Below, piece after piece: positions 1-11,780 of a stretch of 64,000 nt of DNA. Where the stretch lies: contig CM032228.1 in the NCBI GenBank assembly GCA_019009955.1, forward strand, positions 126,205,001 to 126,269,000. Direction: 5' to 3'. Each line of letters begins with the position of its first letter. The first letter of the stretch is position 1. This DNA comes from Riptortus pedestris (Eukaryota; Arthropoda; Insecta; Hemiptera; Alydidae). The notes beneath the pieces were generated by a model. The model did no database searches, was not told the DNA's origin, and saw only the letters and a list, made by a program, of their open reading frames with translations. The position numbers and the translations under genes were made by a program.

Positions 1-170
1 CTTACAGCAATAAAAATTAGGGTCCCAATGAATAGTTACAGGTAATATATGATGGAATATTTACTGGCGAATATTTGTATTTAAAAATATACACATAAAA
101 ATTGAATAAATAGTCAAAAAGAAAATTCCAGTAAATAGTAATCAAATCTAAAAACTTCAATACAAGTTAA

Positions 171-1269
171 CCCTCGGTCGGGCGCGAAAAAAATATTCTG
201 CCTTCGGGCGCGTGTATCTCAGAGATACAACCTAAACCGTTTCTACGGAAATACAGTTTTTTAATATATATTTTGCACTAAAATGTTCAGTGTGTAATTA
301 GAAATCATATCTGAGGAAGTATTTGTTCGAAAGAAGTAAATAATTTTCAAAATTGACACGTATTATAGTATATTATATTATAGTTGGTTATAGATTCATT
401 GTTATTAAAACCGTAGACAATAATTTTTAAAATATAATTAAAACATACAAATACCAAAAGAAATAGTTTGAATGCACATGTCTTAATTATTCATAATTCA
501 TTTCAGTTTGTGAACAATATAAACAAAATATCTAAATATAACTTCATTCAAAAATAAGTAGCACGAAATCACTTTTAGATAAGACTTATTAAAAATCATC
601 TAAATTTTAATGTACCAATCCTTTTAAAAATACCAGTTTAATTATTATCTCTTTTGCAGAGCTGCATTACAATTAGGATAAGGCGTGGAACTATGTTGTA
701 AACAAATTTTGCTTTTGCAAATCTCACAAGAATAATGAGTAAACCTACATTTCTTTTCAGTTTTGCTTGGTTCACATCATTTGCTTTAGTTCGTTGTAGT
801 GGAGGGCCTTTTTTTATGCTGTTCTGTACTTTAGTTCAATCTATCGTCCAATGAATCTCTTTACTAGTCAAGTTTCGTCCCTAGTTCGGTTGGTAAACGT
901 CTACTGCTGTCACTGCGTCATACACTATTTTCTTGAATAAGTTCTTCTGAAAGCTCATGTATGAGCAAAATAATAGAAAAATTGGTTTATAGGGTTCCAT
1001 TTCATAAAGATAAAGTTAATTGATGTTTATATTTATGAAATACAGATTTCAAAAAAACTTCCAAGATCGGGCGCGTGGTATCTAGGAGATTAAACTGAAT
1101 GACAGGTGAAACACACGACTCCATCAAACACAGTGACACTACTGACCTTGAAGGGGGGGTCCTAAAAACCACATAACTCGAAGCACAACAACACCACTCT
1201 TTGCTAGAAGGAGTGGCAAATATTTTTCTAGAAACCGTGTATCTGAGAGATCACGCGCCCGACTGAGGG
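171..1269 (-). mobile_element. piggyBac-type DNA transposon, internally decayed
   Basis: The element is bounded by TTAA at 167-170 and 1270-1273, the target site duplicated by piggyBac transposases. The left end reads CCCTCGGTCGGGCGCG (171-186) and the right end is its inverted copy (1254-1269) with one mismatch. Subterminal copies of GGGCGCGTG followed by an ATCTC-like motif lie near 203-226 and 1067-1090. The interior keeps a relic of the transposase C-terminus on the minus strand, so the 5' end of the transposase gene would lie toward 1269. At about 1.1 kb it is far shorter than an autonomous element of about 2.5 kb and is non-autonomous. Confidence 0.85.
645..930 (-). pseudogene. piggyBac transposase C-terminal relic (cysteine-rich domain)
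   Basis: On the minus strand one frame (about 776 to 645) reads CEPSK...CRFTHYSCEICKSKICLQH and closes with a stop after LQKR. The CxxC...CxxH spacing matches the C-terminal cysteine-rich zinc-binding domain with which piggyBac transposases recognise their terminal repeats. Just upstream, about 930-860, a different frame gives RLPTELG and then LTSKEIHW, resembling the linker before that domain. Frameshifts and stops separate the pieces, and the catalytic DDD/D core is absent. This is a broken transposase inside the TTAA-bounded element. The family assignment rests on both the domain pattern and the TIR/TTAA structure. Confidence 0.65.
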
Positions 1270-1303
1270 TTAAAAAACTACCAGACGAGCAACAGGAAAT
1301 ATT

Positions 1304-1304
1304 T

Positions 1305-1356
<52 letters not shown>
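1304..1356. repeat. (TA)n microsatellite
   Basis: An uninterrupted TA dinucleotide tract. It is followed directly (1357-1410) by the 3' tail of the Helentron-like family: GGGAAATCTG, then an ACGCAG/CTGCGT hairpin. This suggests that the tract is the microsatellite part of a truncated copy. Confidence 0.9.
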
Positions 1357-1359
<3 letters not shown>

Positions 1360-1415
1360 TCGAAAGTGGGAAATCTGTTTAGTTAACGCAGTCCCTGCGT
1401 AACTGACTAAAACGA

Positions 1416-2050
1416 AATATTGTCTTCAAGAAAACAGCTAAATCTGGTTCACAAGACAGTGTTTTTCTAATACTACTTCTGAGGCGAACTCTGCATTTAA
1501 CAGATGGTAGTTACATTAAATGATTAGCTTATTTAGAGTTAATTTGATAACTATATCAGAAAGAGAAAAAAAAAAGAAAATATTAAATCTACATGTAGTT
1601 CTGAATTCTACACATATTATATTTTATCGCGCCTTCATTTGCCTTCATATGAATCCATTACTAACAAAGGACCAATTATGAGAGTTTGTTGGTTGGGTCA
1701 GAGACCTAATGAACTACTATTCAACATTCAATTCACTTAAAACAGATATGTTCACTCTAAAACTCATATGGTCCCCTCTCAACTCTCTCGTAATTTAAAG
1801 TTTCTTAATTTTTCAACCAGCCTATTAGCTTCGACATCCCGAAAATGTATCAAAAGTTCATGTCTAGTGAAGACCAACGGACGTACAGTTGTAGTAGTAT
1901 GTACTAAAAATAAATAAAATAAGTTCTTATTCTGTTCAAAGATACTATAAATTTACTGATTTTATATTCATCACTCCAAATAAATATGTATGCTTTATCT
2001 TGAAAATGAATTAATCTATGTATAAGACATAGGATCAAATTTTATTTAGT
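1416..2050. other. No recognisable feature
   Basis: AT-rich sequence without open frames of note, splice-bounded coding patterns or recognisable element ends. Confidence 0.5.
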
Positions 2051-2051
2051 A

Positions 2052-2262
2052 TTCATCAATGTCCACTTTTTGCTACTAAGGCTAATTGGGACGGGTTATC
2101 TACACACTACCAACCTTTTCTAACCAGAATGGGACTAAGGATTTCATTTAGTAAAATCAGCACTAAATAAATTTCCAATACCCAGGCGGTAATTTAACCC
2201 ACGACTTTAGACTTACCAAGTCACTTGCCTTACCTCACAAGGCTATCCTGAGCCCCCTCTCT
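2052..2262 (-). mobile_element. tRNA-derived SINE copy
   Basis: This is a minus-strand copy of the SINE best seen at 32300-32520. The 3' body (GTCCACTTTTTGCTAC on plus) comes first, then the central ATTGGGACGGGTTATC block, and then a decayed tRNA-like head where the B-box region reads as a degenerate CCCAGGCGG...TTAACCCACG. It is diverged and old. Confidence 0.7.
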
Positions 2263-2270
2263 AAATTAAA

Positions 2271-2304
<34 letters not shown>

Positions 2305-2368
2305 TCCTATATTTTCTAAATAAATAAGCTTTAATTCTCTAAATTAAAGTATATTTATTTAGAAAATG
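2260..2368. repeat. (TA)n with flanking direct and inverted repeats
   Basis: A 19-bp direct repeat (TCTCTAAATTAAAGTATAT) begins at 2260 and again at 2336. It brackets a TA tract at 2271-2302. TTTTCTAAATAAATA near 2309 is the inverse of TATTTATTTAGAAAA near 2352, giving a potential 15-bp stem. Confidence 0.6.
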
Positions 2369-2799
2369 AAGGCGGAATAAATAGGAACCTCTAGAAAAAA
2401 ATAAACTTACATGTACTACTCCAAAGAGGATGCTTATTTGAGCTATAATTTACTCATTTGGGTCGAATGAAAGGCCAGATTTGCTTATTTTGATTAAATC
2501 AGTACAGTAAAAAGCCATTATTTTTTCCAGACACTGACAAACTATGAGTATTGAATTATTTTACATATTGTCATGGTAGAGGGTTGTTGGGTGTCGGCTA
2601 TAATATAGATTCTCAATTTTTCAAATACAGAATTTTATTGAGTGTGCTGAATACACAACAAAAATGGAAGACCTCTTTAATGACACTACACCAAAATTAA
2701 TAAAGACATCACACCCAAGTTAGAAGAAATGTTTAACGAACAAATTTCAAAATTATTAAAGAAAAGAAATTGACAAAAAAGCCTATTGCTATCTCATCT

Positions 2800-4249
2800 C
2801 TCAAAATTCCTACCCACCCATAGCTTATGGTCTTCCGAAAATCTATAAACCGGGCAACCCCATCAACCTACGAGTATCATATCCAACATCGACACCTTTT
2901 CTTCTATTTTTTTATTTATGGACATCACATCAAAGGTGATTTGCCCTTTCAAAAATCGGAAATTGTACAAAGTTAAATAACAAATGTAGATAAGAGATAA
3001 CAACAAGTAACAATAACAAATACCTTAACAATAAGTAACAATAACAAATACCTTAACAATAAGTAACAATAACAAATACCTTAACAATAAGTAACAAGAA
3101 CAAATACCTTAACAATAAGTAACAATAACAAATACCTCAACAATAAGTAACAATAACAAATACCTTAACAATAAGCAAACAATAACAAATACCTTAACAA
3201 TAAGTAACAATAACAAATACCTTAACAATAAGTAACAATAACAAATACCTTAACAATAAGTAACAATAACAAATACCTTAACAATAAGTAACAATAACAA
3301 ATACCTTAACAATAAGTAACAATAACAAACAAATTCAACCCTTTCAAGAGTTGTCAATCAACCTCTTCTTCAAAACTTAGTACATTCCTCCTTCCCGGAA
3401 TGCTGTCTCTTAGTCACCAAAACCCTTACACCTTTAAAAATTAGTTCAAACTTCTCAATAAATTATCTAATTTCAGAATTCCTCGTAATCACATACTCGT
3501 TTCCTTTGACGCCTCTTCCCTATTCATTTCCGCGTCCAACAACCTTTAGATATCATTAGAAAAACCTGGCACAAGATTGAACAATACAACACACTCTCTT
3601 CTGACTCCTTTTTTCAATCCCTCTCCCTCTGTTGCAATAATGGGTATTTCGTTTTCAAAGAACAGTTTTACAAACAAATTGATGGTCTCGTTTGGATAAT
3701 TGCCTCGCCCCCCTGCCTTCTCAACGACCTCCTAGACCATATAATTACTCTTTACATGGACGACATTTCCTTTATTTCCTTATATGTCGATGACCTTTTT
3801 GTAATCTTAAACCCCACCAAACTCCCCGATATCCTTAAATCTTTCAACTCCTACCACCCGTGCCTCCAATTCACTTACGAAGTTAAGACTGACAATAACC
3901 TTCACTCCCTCGACACTTTACTAATAAGACAACCGGATTCCACCATTATTACGGACTGGTACACAAAACCTACTTTCTCATGACGTATTTTAAACTTTCA
4001 CTTGGCATACCCATATCACCAAAAACGAAATGTGGCAAAAAAAAACCTCACCAAATCCCATCCTCAAATCCATCTCCAAAATATTATGAAGATATCGAAA
4101 ATTCTCTCCAAAACCAATATCCTCGAGCCTTAATAAACAGCATCATCAAAAACGTACAAAACAAACCCAAAAACACACAAAATGAGAAACACACTTTCGC
4201 TTCCATTTTTCGTTCCATGAAATACCAAAACACGTCACAGAGCATATAA
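2800..4249 (+). pseudogene. Penelope-type reverse transcriptase, fragmented
   Basis: RT pieces occur in the expected order. At 2818-2890 AYGLPKIYKPGNPINLRV matches the LPKIHKPG motif. At 3470-3540 RNHILVSFDASSLF matches the motif A region with its catalytic Asp. At 3640-3755 FYKQIDGLVW matches motif B. At 3756-3983 FISLYVDDLFVIL carries the catalytic YVDD. The segment ending KPTFS, followed by 3980-4249, matches the thumb/linker. In an active PLE this enzyme copies RNA at a nick made by its own endonuclease. Several stops and frameshifts, plus a LINE insertion between the first two motifs, make it non-functional. Confidence 0.75.
2908..3331 (-). mobile_element. 5'-truncated LINE 3' tail with minisatellite, nested in the PLE
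   Basis: On the minus strand this ends GGGCAAATCACC, then TGATGTCCATAAATAAA and an A-rich tail. It is the same 3' terminus as the LINE at 18309-19640, which identifies it as a LINE 3' UTR only. About 11 tandem copies of a 28-bp unit (AACAATAAGT-AACAATAACA-AATACCTT) occupy about 3001-3331, with small variants (CAAG, CTCAAC, AAGCAAAC). The insertion separates the first RT motif of the surrounding PLE from the rest, so it postdates that element. Confidence 0.75.
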
Positions 4250-4345
4250 AAAAATTATAAAAGATATTTCCATCCATCAACTTAGGGCTCAAAACAAAAA
4301 ATAAACTTAAATCCCTTTACACCAAACTCAAAGATCCTCTTCCCC

Positions 4346-4704
4346 TTGACCAAACCACCAACGTCGTTTACAAAGTCCCATGCTCGACACCTAATTGGAA
4401 TGCAGTATACATTGGAGAGACTAAACAACACCTCAATAACAGACTGTGTCAACACAAACACGCCATTACAAAGTAAGAAATGGTCAGTTCTGCCCTTGCA
4501 AAACACGTCATCACAAACAACCATACATTTGATTTTAACAACACTTCCATACTAGGTACACAAAAAAAAAATCACCATAAACGTCTCATTTCTGAAACCT
4601 TTCACGTCAATATAGACCCCAATACCATAAGTTACAAACCTGACAAACAAAAAATATCTCCCATACGTGCACACATCTATAAAATACTACAGGCTCATTG
4701 ACCT
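4346..4704 (+). pseudogene. Penelope GIY-YIG endonuclease domain
   Basis: The frame at about 4361-4473 reads VVYKVPCSTPNWNAVYIGET followed by KQHLNNRLCQHKHAI. This is the GIY-YIG core (here VYKVPC and VYIGET) with the downstream Arg helix. A stop follows. The next frame, 4480-4701, continues with SALAKH, NNHTFDF and ILGTQKKNHHKRLISE, the rest of the same domain, to a natural-looking stop after ILQAH. In PLEs this endonuclease nicks the target DNA for priming. One frameshift or stop breaks the domain, so this copy is dead. Confidence 0.75.
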
Positions 4705-5134
4705 TATATCATTTTGGTTTTTCTCCAATCACTTCCCATCTCTGCGTGCCTCTGCCTTAGCCTCATTCAAAATGTAGTTTTCACTGAGTGCAGTTGTTTG
4801 TGCTTCCTGCTCCTCCTCTATGTTAATTGGGATGTAACATATCTAATTTTCCAATTTATTCATTTTATTTATATATTGTTGACATCCACCCCCCCCCTTT
4901 TTTGGATATGTCATCTGTCACTTTTTATAAAAAATAAATTTGTTTATATTTCTGGTCATTGTTCATATAACAGAACATATTATGTTTTCACAATTGTTAA
5001 AAATTTGTTTGCATCTTTTGTTTTTTGTTCATTGAAGAAGGGACTGTCCGAGACTGTTAAGAACTCACAATAAAATGCAGTATTTGAAAAATTAAGAATC
5101 TATATTATAGCTGACACCCAACAATCCTCTACCA

Positions 5135-6863
5135 ACGTCTAACAATACAACTAATGATCACATTTTAGATATTTCTCTTTCAATTTCTTGCCATATTAAT
5201 TAAGTTAATTTGATTTAATACAAGTCAGATAACAATTAAAGGTGAGGGCTCCTAAGCATTATTGGGAAGCCAAGTAGTCAGATTGTTGTATTCCATGTCA
5301 TATTTCGGTAGCTTTACTGAACATTGCCTGTTTGACTAGCTACTCTATTGCCTGCTGGGGAACAACTAGAAGTCCGACTGCTTCTGCGGATGGGTCTATT
5401 TGAAGATAGGCTTTTGGAACAGATGAACTGAATGGAACAATTGTACATTAGAGATTCAGCAACACAACTGTCAAAAACTAATAACATGGAAGATGAGAAA
5501 TGAAGCCGGATGATGGCGAATAAAGGGTTTTTGGAGGAACCAATATACATAAAAAAAATATAGTACTTTAAACAACCCAAACGCCATGCATACGCCTGTT
5601 ATAAGAACTCAAAAACCAATAAACGATCAAGAGTCATATGATTTTATCGTTTGGCAATAACTTAAACATAACGACATTTTCTCTTTCTTTCAGTTATTGG
5701 AGGAAAGTGAATACTTTTCTTGTGATGAAAAATGGTTGTTATATAATTGTTATTATTTATGCAAAGAGTGATTCCTCATGAGCCTCCATTAGTTGGAATA
5801 TTTCAATTGTAGTCAAGAATGATAATGCCACTCTTATTTATTATATTAGAACTTATTTATAAAATTAGATGGGTGTTCATAACGCTGATGGAACTATTAC
5901 AGAATCCTCCTTCCGTCAGAAGTGGAACCGTTTAATGAAGAACTAATGGGAAAATATCTTGCCCTTATTCACAGCGGCAATCTATTCTTTATGAAAAGCT
6001 TCCAGTTATTATTTAATATAAAATTGAAGGGGAAAATTGACTTGATTGGAATACGTGTAATATCAGTTTATATATAGAGCACATAATAAGGAAAATAAAC
6101 CCCTTTAGCAATGGTATGCTAAAGCAAGGAATGATATTGCTCGATATAAGGTCGAGACGATAGTAAACACCCACTCCTTGCTGAGAAGTGGAACCTTTTG
6201 GAACAGTTGATTCAGGAATATAAACGTTAATTTAAATCCGTAGAACAATAGTTATTTGAATGTACAACAAACTGGCGAACGAAACTGCCCTAGGATTATA
6301 AAAAACTGAATTAATAAAGGATTTCCTACCAAATCCAGATTTTAGGGGCTTTTTTATTGGTATTCAGGTTCCATTATCAATTGGTATTACATATCAATTC
6401 TTTCAAGGCTTCGCGGATCATAGGTTAGGTGTGTCAAAAACAAGAACCGCCTCGGCTTCTTCGAAGTGTAAGGCAAGAGTATATGTGATGTTTCATGTAC
6501 TTGGCTCTGGTTATTTATAAATATTAAATTAATGCTCAATAGTACTCGGGTAATCTGATTTAGAATGTGCCACATTACTTTTTAGTTTTTTGTGAGAGTT
6601 TATTGTCAGTTCATAATTCCATTTTATTTTTGGTTCGTTTTAATGATTTGTTTTTGCGCTGTTATAACTGCTTCCTTGGCTTTATACCTTATAACAATGT
6701 ATTACTGTAATTTATTATTTTTTTTAACCTTCTGATAGTTGACATGTTTTATTTTCGATTGATCCTGGATCTATGACAACAGTATAATGGCTATGATTTG
6801 GAAACTAAAATAATTCCCAGGGGAAAAAAGTAAGCGGCTAATTATCCAACCGATTAATTTCCG

Positions 6864-6868
<5 letters not shown>
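5135..6868. other. No recognisable feature
   Basis: AT-rich, with frequent stops in all frames. Short open frames near 5314-5580 and 6387-6575 show no motif. Confidence 0.5.

Positions 6869-6869
<1 letters not shown>

Positions 6870-6918
<49 letters not shown>
6870..6918. repeat. (TA)n microsatellite
   Basis: A pure TA tract flanked by unique AT-rich sequence. Confidence 0.9.
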
Positions 6919-6923
<5 letters not shown>

Positions 6924-8487
6924 TCCCCGCTCACACCCTTTTCAAGAGTTTTAAGAATTTCGAAATGTTACTTGTCTTAGTTTTGGTGATGGAAGGATAG
7001 CTATGGCCATGAATTGGACTTTTTTAAACCAGTATTTTGCAAGCGCACCAAACGCAGGAATTATGAATGGAAAGGCGTGTTTTTAATGAAAGACTCATAT
7101 AGAAAATTAAAGCTTAAAGCGATCTTATATAGGTTATTTTTTTTTTGTAAAACCGTCTCACCCTTCTCTGGTTATTTTTTAATCATCATCAGATAGAAAC
7201 ATTCCATCAAAAACATATTGACAAAGAAGGTTAAAATTAGTTTAAATTGGAAAAAATGTGAATGTTGGGCCTGTTAAAAATGTGAAATAGAGAGCGTACA
7301 AACAAGAACAATCGTTAGAGGATAGAAACTTCCATAAGAAACTGTCATCATAACTTCAGATTACCCTGCCAGCTGATTTTGATTGATTTGATTAAATAAA
7401 ATCAATAGGTAAATATTGATATTATGTATTACATAAGTACTCAATTTCATTTTGATTTCATCAATAAATATATTTAAATTAATGTTTGTTTTATTGTTTT
7501 TTTTTCTTCTTCATCTCACTCCAGTCAAAACACATTTAAAATTGATAAAATTTTAAAAATTACAACATTATCTAGGTAGGGGACTTCCCAAAACCGGAAT
7601 ATATGAGTAAATGGTCAATGAGGCAAAGGAGTTTGGGTATGTCTGGTCTATACTCAGCGCGTTTCGAACCTAAGCTTCATTTCCATCCCAAATACAACAT
7701 AAAAGGAAATGCAAATTAATTTAAGATTTCTTTATTAAAACGTGTCATATATCTACTTTTTTATCATAAAAAACCATTTGGACCAAACACTGTTGTCAAA
7801 CCTAAATTAATATTTCTATTTTAACATTTATTTTAAAATGTATTAATTAAATTTTCCAAGAATTTTTGTCACTAAAAATATATTCGTTCAATTTTTTTTT
7901 TTTTTTTATGGTCTCCTTTTTGAACATACATTAACTTAGCTATTTTGTTGTTCCATTTCCATATTGTTCTATTTATTAACATTTATATGAAACAAAAAAA
8001 TATATATAAATGATTTTTTTTTCTCTATTTTCTGCGTTCGTGGTTGCAGAGTTTGTTGAAGCAAATCGCCTGTGTAGTGATTATATCAAAACTAAAGAAA
8101 TATATTTAAATAGTTGTTTGCTATAAATAATTAATTATGAAAGATTGACGGATAGAATATCACAAACAAATTATTACATGTTCAAATAAGAAATCATATT
8201 TATTTAATGTACAAAACAATATCCATACCCTGAGGAGTAGATTTAGAGGCTGGCTAAACAAAAATATGAAAGGGAGGTTCAACGATCCCGCCACACACAC
8301 CGGCCGGCTGTCCTAGGCTTAATTATGTATAACGGACACGTTCAAATAATATTAAAGCTTGTAAACGTGATTTGATAGTTTATTGGTGACTGAGAAAGGC
8401 CACTGCCCTGGAGTATATTGAGAGAAAGGCTTCAATGGGCCAGCTAACGAACCACTATTCAACCATCTTCACCATTACATCAAAGCC
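6919..8487. other. No recognisable feature
   Basis: Apart from homopolymer A/T runs there is nothing to annotate. The short open frame at 7014-7196 looks incidental. Confidence 0.5.
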
Positions 8488-9312
<825 letters not shown>

Positions 9313-9317
9313 ATTAG

Positions 9318-9538
9318 GGGATCAGGTAAGGCATGTGAGTTAAAGCGTTGTCTATATCACATATGGTAAACCTAGATGGCGAGTTCAATTGCTGCCTGGG
9401 CAATAGGAATTTATTTAGTGACAGACTCACTTAATAAAATCCTTAGTCCCACCCTGTATAGAAAAGTCTGGTAACCTGATGAAATACCATCCCAATTAGC
9501 CATAGTACCAAAGCGGACGTTAATAAATAATAATAATA
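9318..9538 (+). mobile_element. tRNA-derived SINE copy
   Basis: The head contains a B-box-like GGCGAGTTCAATTGCTGCC. It is followed by the shared body CTGGGCAATAGGAATTTATTTAGTG, then CCCAATTAGCC, and ends in GCGGACGTTAATAAATAATAATAA. The (AAT)n tail marks the 3' end. It is diverged from the copy at 32300. Confidence 0.8.
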
Positions 9539-9647
9539 TATACACCAACCCACCCGTTATCTTAGTCCAATCGATTGTTATATGAGTTAACTAAGCTTTG
9601 GGCTGCCTTAACGTCTTAATTGCAATTGTTACGAGAAATCTGCATTT

Positions 9648-10029
9648 ATCTGATATCTGGGGTTGTGAATTCTTTCGGCGTAGCATCCGGTAAACTTTTG
9701 AACTGATATTTGTGGGTACCTAGGAGCACAATAAATAGTGATGGCATGGTAAAAGGTCATACACAAGTGGAGTTCAGGGCATTTTGTACAATCCTGAAAT
9801 GGTGGTCCAAGATATTGAACAAGCCTGGTAGTGAAATTCCTAAAGCATATTTTATGCGCCATTCTAGCCTAGATAACTTGGCAATCAAAGCTCTTTCACG
9901 CATGTGCTGCGTCAAATTACCAGTTTTCAAGAAAATCAGATCAGCATCATCGAATGGTTCGCTGATGTCATCTCAAATTCGACTTTCTGTTTCTCCACCA
10001 ATAAAAAGTCTACGTGACCGTAACTTCTA
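9648..10029 (-). pseudogene. Unidentified coding relic (minus strand)
   Basis: One minus-strand frame runs about 127 codons from just after a stop near 10036 to a stop at about 9648, with only two internal TGA codons. The content is protein-like (for example MRERALIAKLSRLEWRIKYA and YQFKSLPDATPKEFTTPDIR) and is far less AT-biased than its surroundings. There is no start Met. Plus-strand frames in the same place are also open but look less coherent. I do not recognise the family. It lies head to head with the relic at 10152-10973. A decayed host gene, an old non-retroviral viral insertion or an unknown mobile element are all possible. Confidence 0.4.
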
Positions 10030-10151
10030 ATTTAAATTGGATATGAGATGATAACTGGCGTTACTAAAGGCTGAATGCAAAAAAGTCGTTTGTTATTCAA
10101 ATTAGAGAAAACACATTTAAAACAAAAATTGTTGGGCATTAATTCATTAAC

Positions 10152-10973
10152 ATGAGCGATTTTAACATACTTTTCGACCCATCTCAAAATAATAGAGATA
10201 CGAGTATGTCAATGGAGAAATTTTATCATTGTTGAATGTATACATATTGAGTATAGTACCGATCAAGTAAATATTAAGTATAACAGAATTACCAACCCAC
10301 GACAATTTAATGAGGTTGTTGGTATAGAGGTACCAAGCGGAAACGGAGGACTTGATGAACTAGTGTTGGCATTACACGAGTTCAGATAAAGTGGATTTAA
10401 ACCAGCAACTGTCACAATTAATGCCAAGTCCGAACGTTCGAAAAGTTAAATATCCTAGAGATAAACTGGAGTATCGGCAAATATGTGAGAGATTTAGTCA
10501 TCAAGAGAATATGGGAGGAGTGGGCTTAAATCTGCCACAACCTGAGTTGGTGGAAGTAAACCCGGAGTTTTTCATTGCTTTATTCCGGGGTCGAAGGCCG
10601 GGTAGCCCTTCTTTAGCCCTAGTGATCTCCATAACATTCTGTTGCAATGTATTTCAGGTGCGGAACTCACTGAGTCAGTGGATTGGAGAGTATCTAGTTC
10701 AGTGAATGGCGGGTTGCCGATCGACCTGGGCCACAGAATGTGCTTCAGTGACACAAACCTAGGCGTGTTAACTATGGTATTACTCAAAACCTTTAAACGA
10801 AAGACGAGAAGGTAGCCATAGATGTGATCCTGGCCACTCCAAACCGAATGGATGACAGACTTACGCACTTAAAGGCATGGCTTAGTTGTTGGTGCCCTTG
10901 GTATGAGAACGTTGTTACTATAGGCTTTAGCAAATTAGACATGCATGGAGTACATGAGCATCATGCTGATTAA
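10152..10973 (+). pseudogene. Unidentified frameshifted coding relic (plus strand)
   Basis: Five collinear plus-strand frames overlap like one ORF broken by frameshifts: 10152-10235 (starts at ATG), about 10217-10389, 10382-10705, 10615-10815 and 10809-10973. Each is protein-like and ends where the next takes over. The base composition is clearly richer in GC than the flanks. Short examples are GNGGLDELVLALHEF, PRDKLEYRQICERF and MDDRLTHLKAWLSC. Together they would span about 270 residues. No RT, transposase, integrase or endonuclease motif is visible and no terminal repeats bound it. I do not recognise the family. The possible sources are those listed for the neighbouring divergent relic. 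Confidence 0.4.
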
Positions 10974-11586
10974 GGTTCCTAGATCATATTTTGTATATTC
11001 TCCGCGCCCCTTACTGAGCTTCTGAACAAGAAGGCATAGGCTGATGGATTCAGAGGGGATAGGAGTGCAGCACTAATGCAGAAAACATTCTTGGACAATT
11101 AAGATTTGTTATTATTTGTAATTTGTACTTTAAGAATTTTTTTTAAGACCAATAAGGAGTTCGGGATTCCGAAAATGTTTTGTCAGTAGTCTTTTGATCC
11201 ATATTATTGAAGCACTGTGTGTATTTATTCAAGTACTATATGTAAAATAGAACCCAAACAGATTAGAAAAAGGCACATGAGTTTTGTATGTATTAAGTAT
11301 AGTATCATCAATCAATTATTATTGAGGACTCTAGAAAATATAATCTTCATTGTTCCCGTCTTATCGAGTATATCTTATGTTTCTAATATACGTTGAAAAG
11401 CATATTCTATATTTTGGCGAATAATAGACTTGAATTGTTTATTATTGTTGCTTAGAATATTTCCTAAGTAGTATAGTCGGTCACTAAATTTGAAATTGGA
11501 GAAAGTTAAGATTGAGTTTTGTCGTGCTATATTTTCAGTCGTTCAGAGGGGAATGTGTGTGACATGTTGAATGACATAAAAGGCAT

Positions 11587-11708
11587 TTTTAGCAGATTTC
11601 CCTTAAGGGAAATCAGCTATTGAGGTCGTATTCATGACGCAAGTTTCGAAAAATTTCTTCAAATGTCCATCGACAATACCCAGGAGATGACGAAAATGAG
11701 GTCCGCTC

Positions 11709-11780
<72 letters not shown>

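Larger units (their letters stand above)
2574..5134 (+). mobile_element. Penelope-like retroelement (degenerate) with inverted terminal repeats
   Basis: Reading frames on the plus strand give, in order, the PLE reverse transcriptase and the GIY-YIG endonuclease that defines the Penelope order. The first ~68 bp (2574-2641) are repeated in inverted orientation at 5068-5134 with a handful of mismatches. PLEs are known to carry terminal repeats (pLTRs) in direct or inverted arrangement. Near the 3' end (5033-5060) a GAAGAAGGGACTGTCCGAGAC segment resembles the conserved PLE tail motif. The copy is broken by stops and frameshifts and by an inserted LINE tail at 2908-3331. The N-terminal half of the ORF is absent. 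Confidence 0.75.

Noticed and set aside
3001..3331. CRISPR-like regular 28-bp repeats
   Set aside because: The units are directly contiguous without spacers and form part of a LINE 3' UTR in a eukaryotic genome.
5314..5580. 88-codon minus-strand ORF
   Set aside because: There is no motif, composition bias or splice context to distinguish it from chance.
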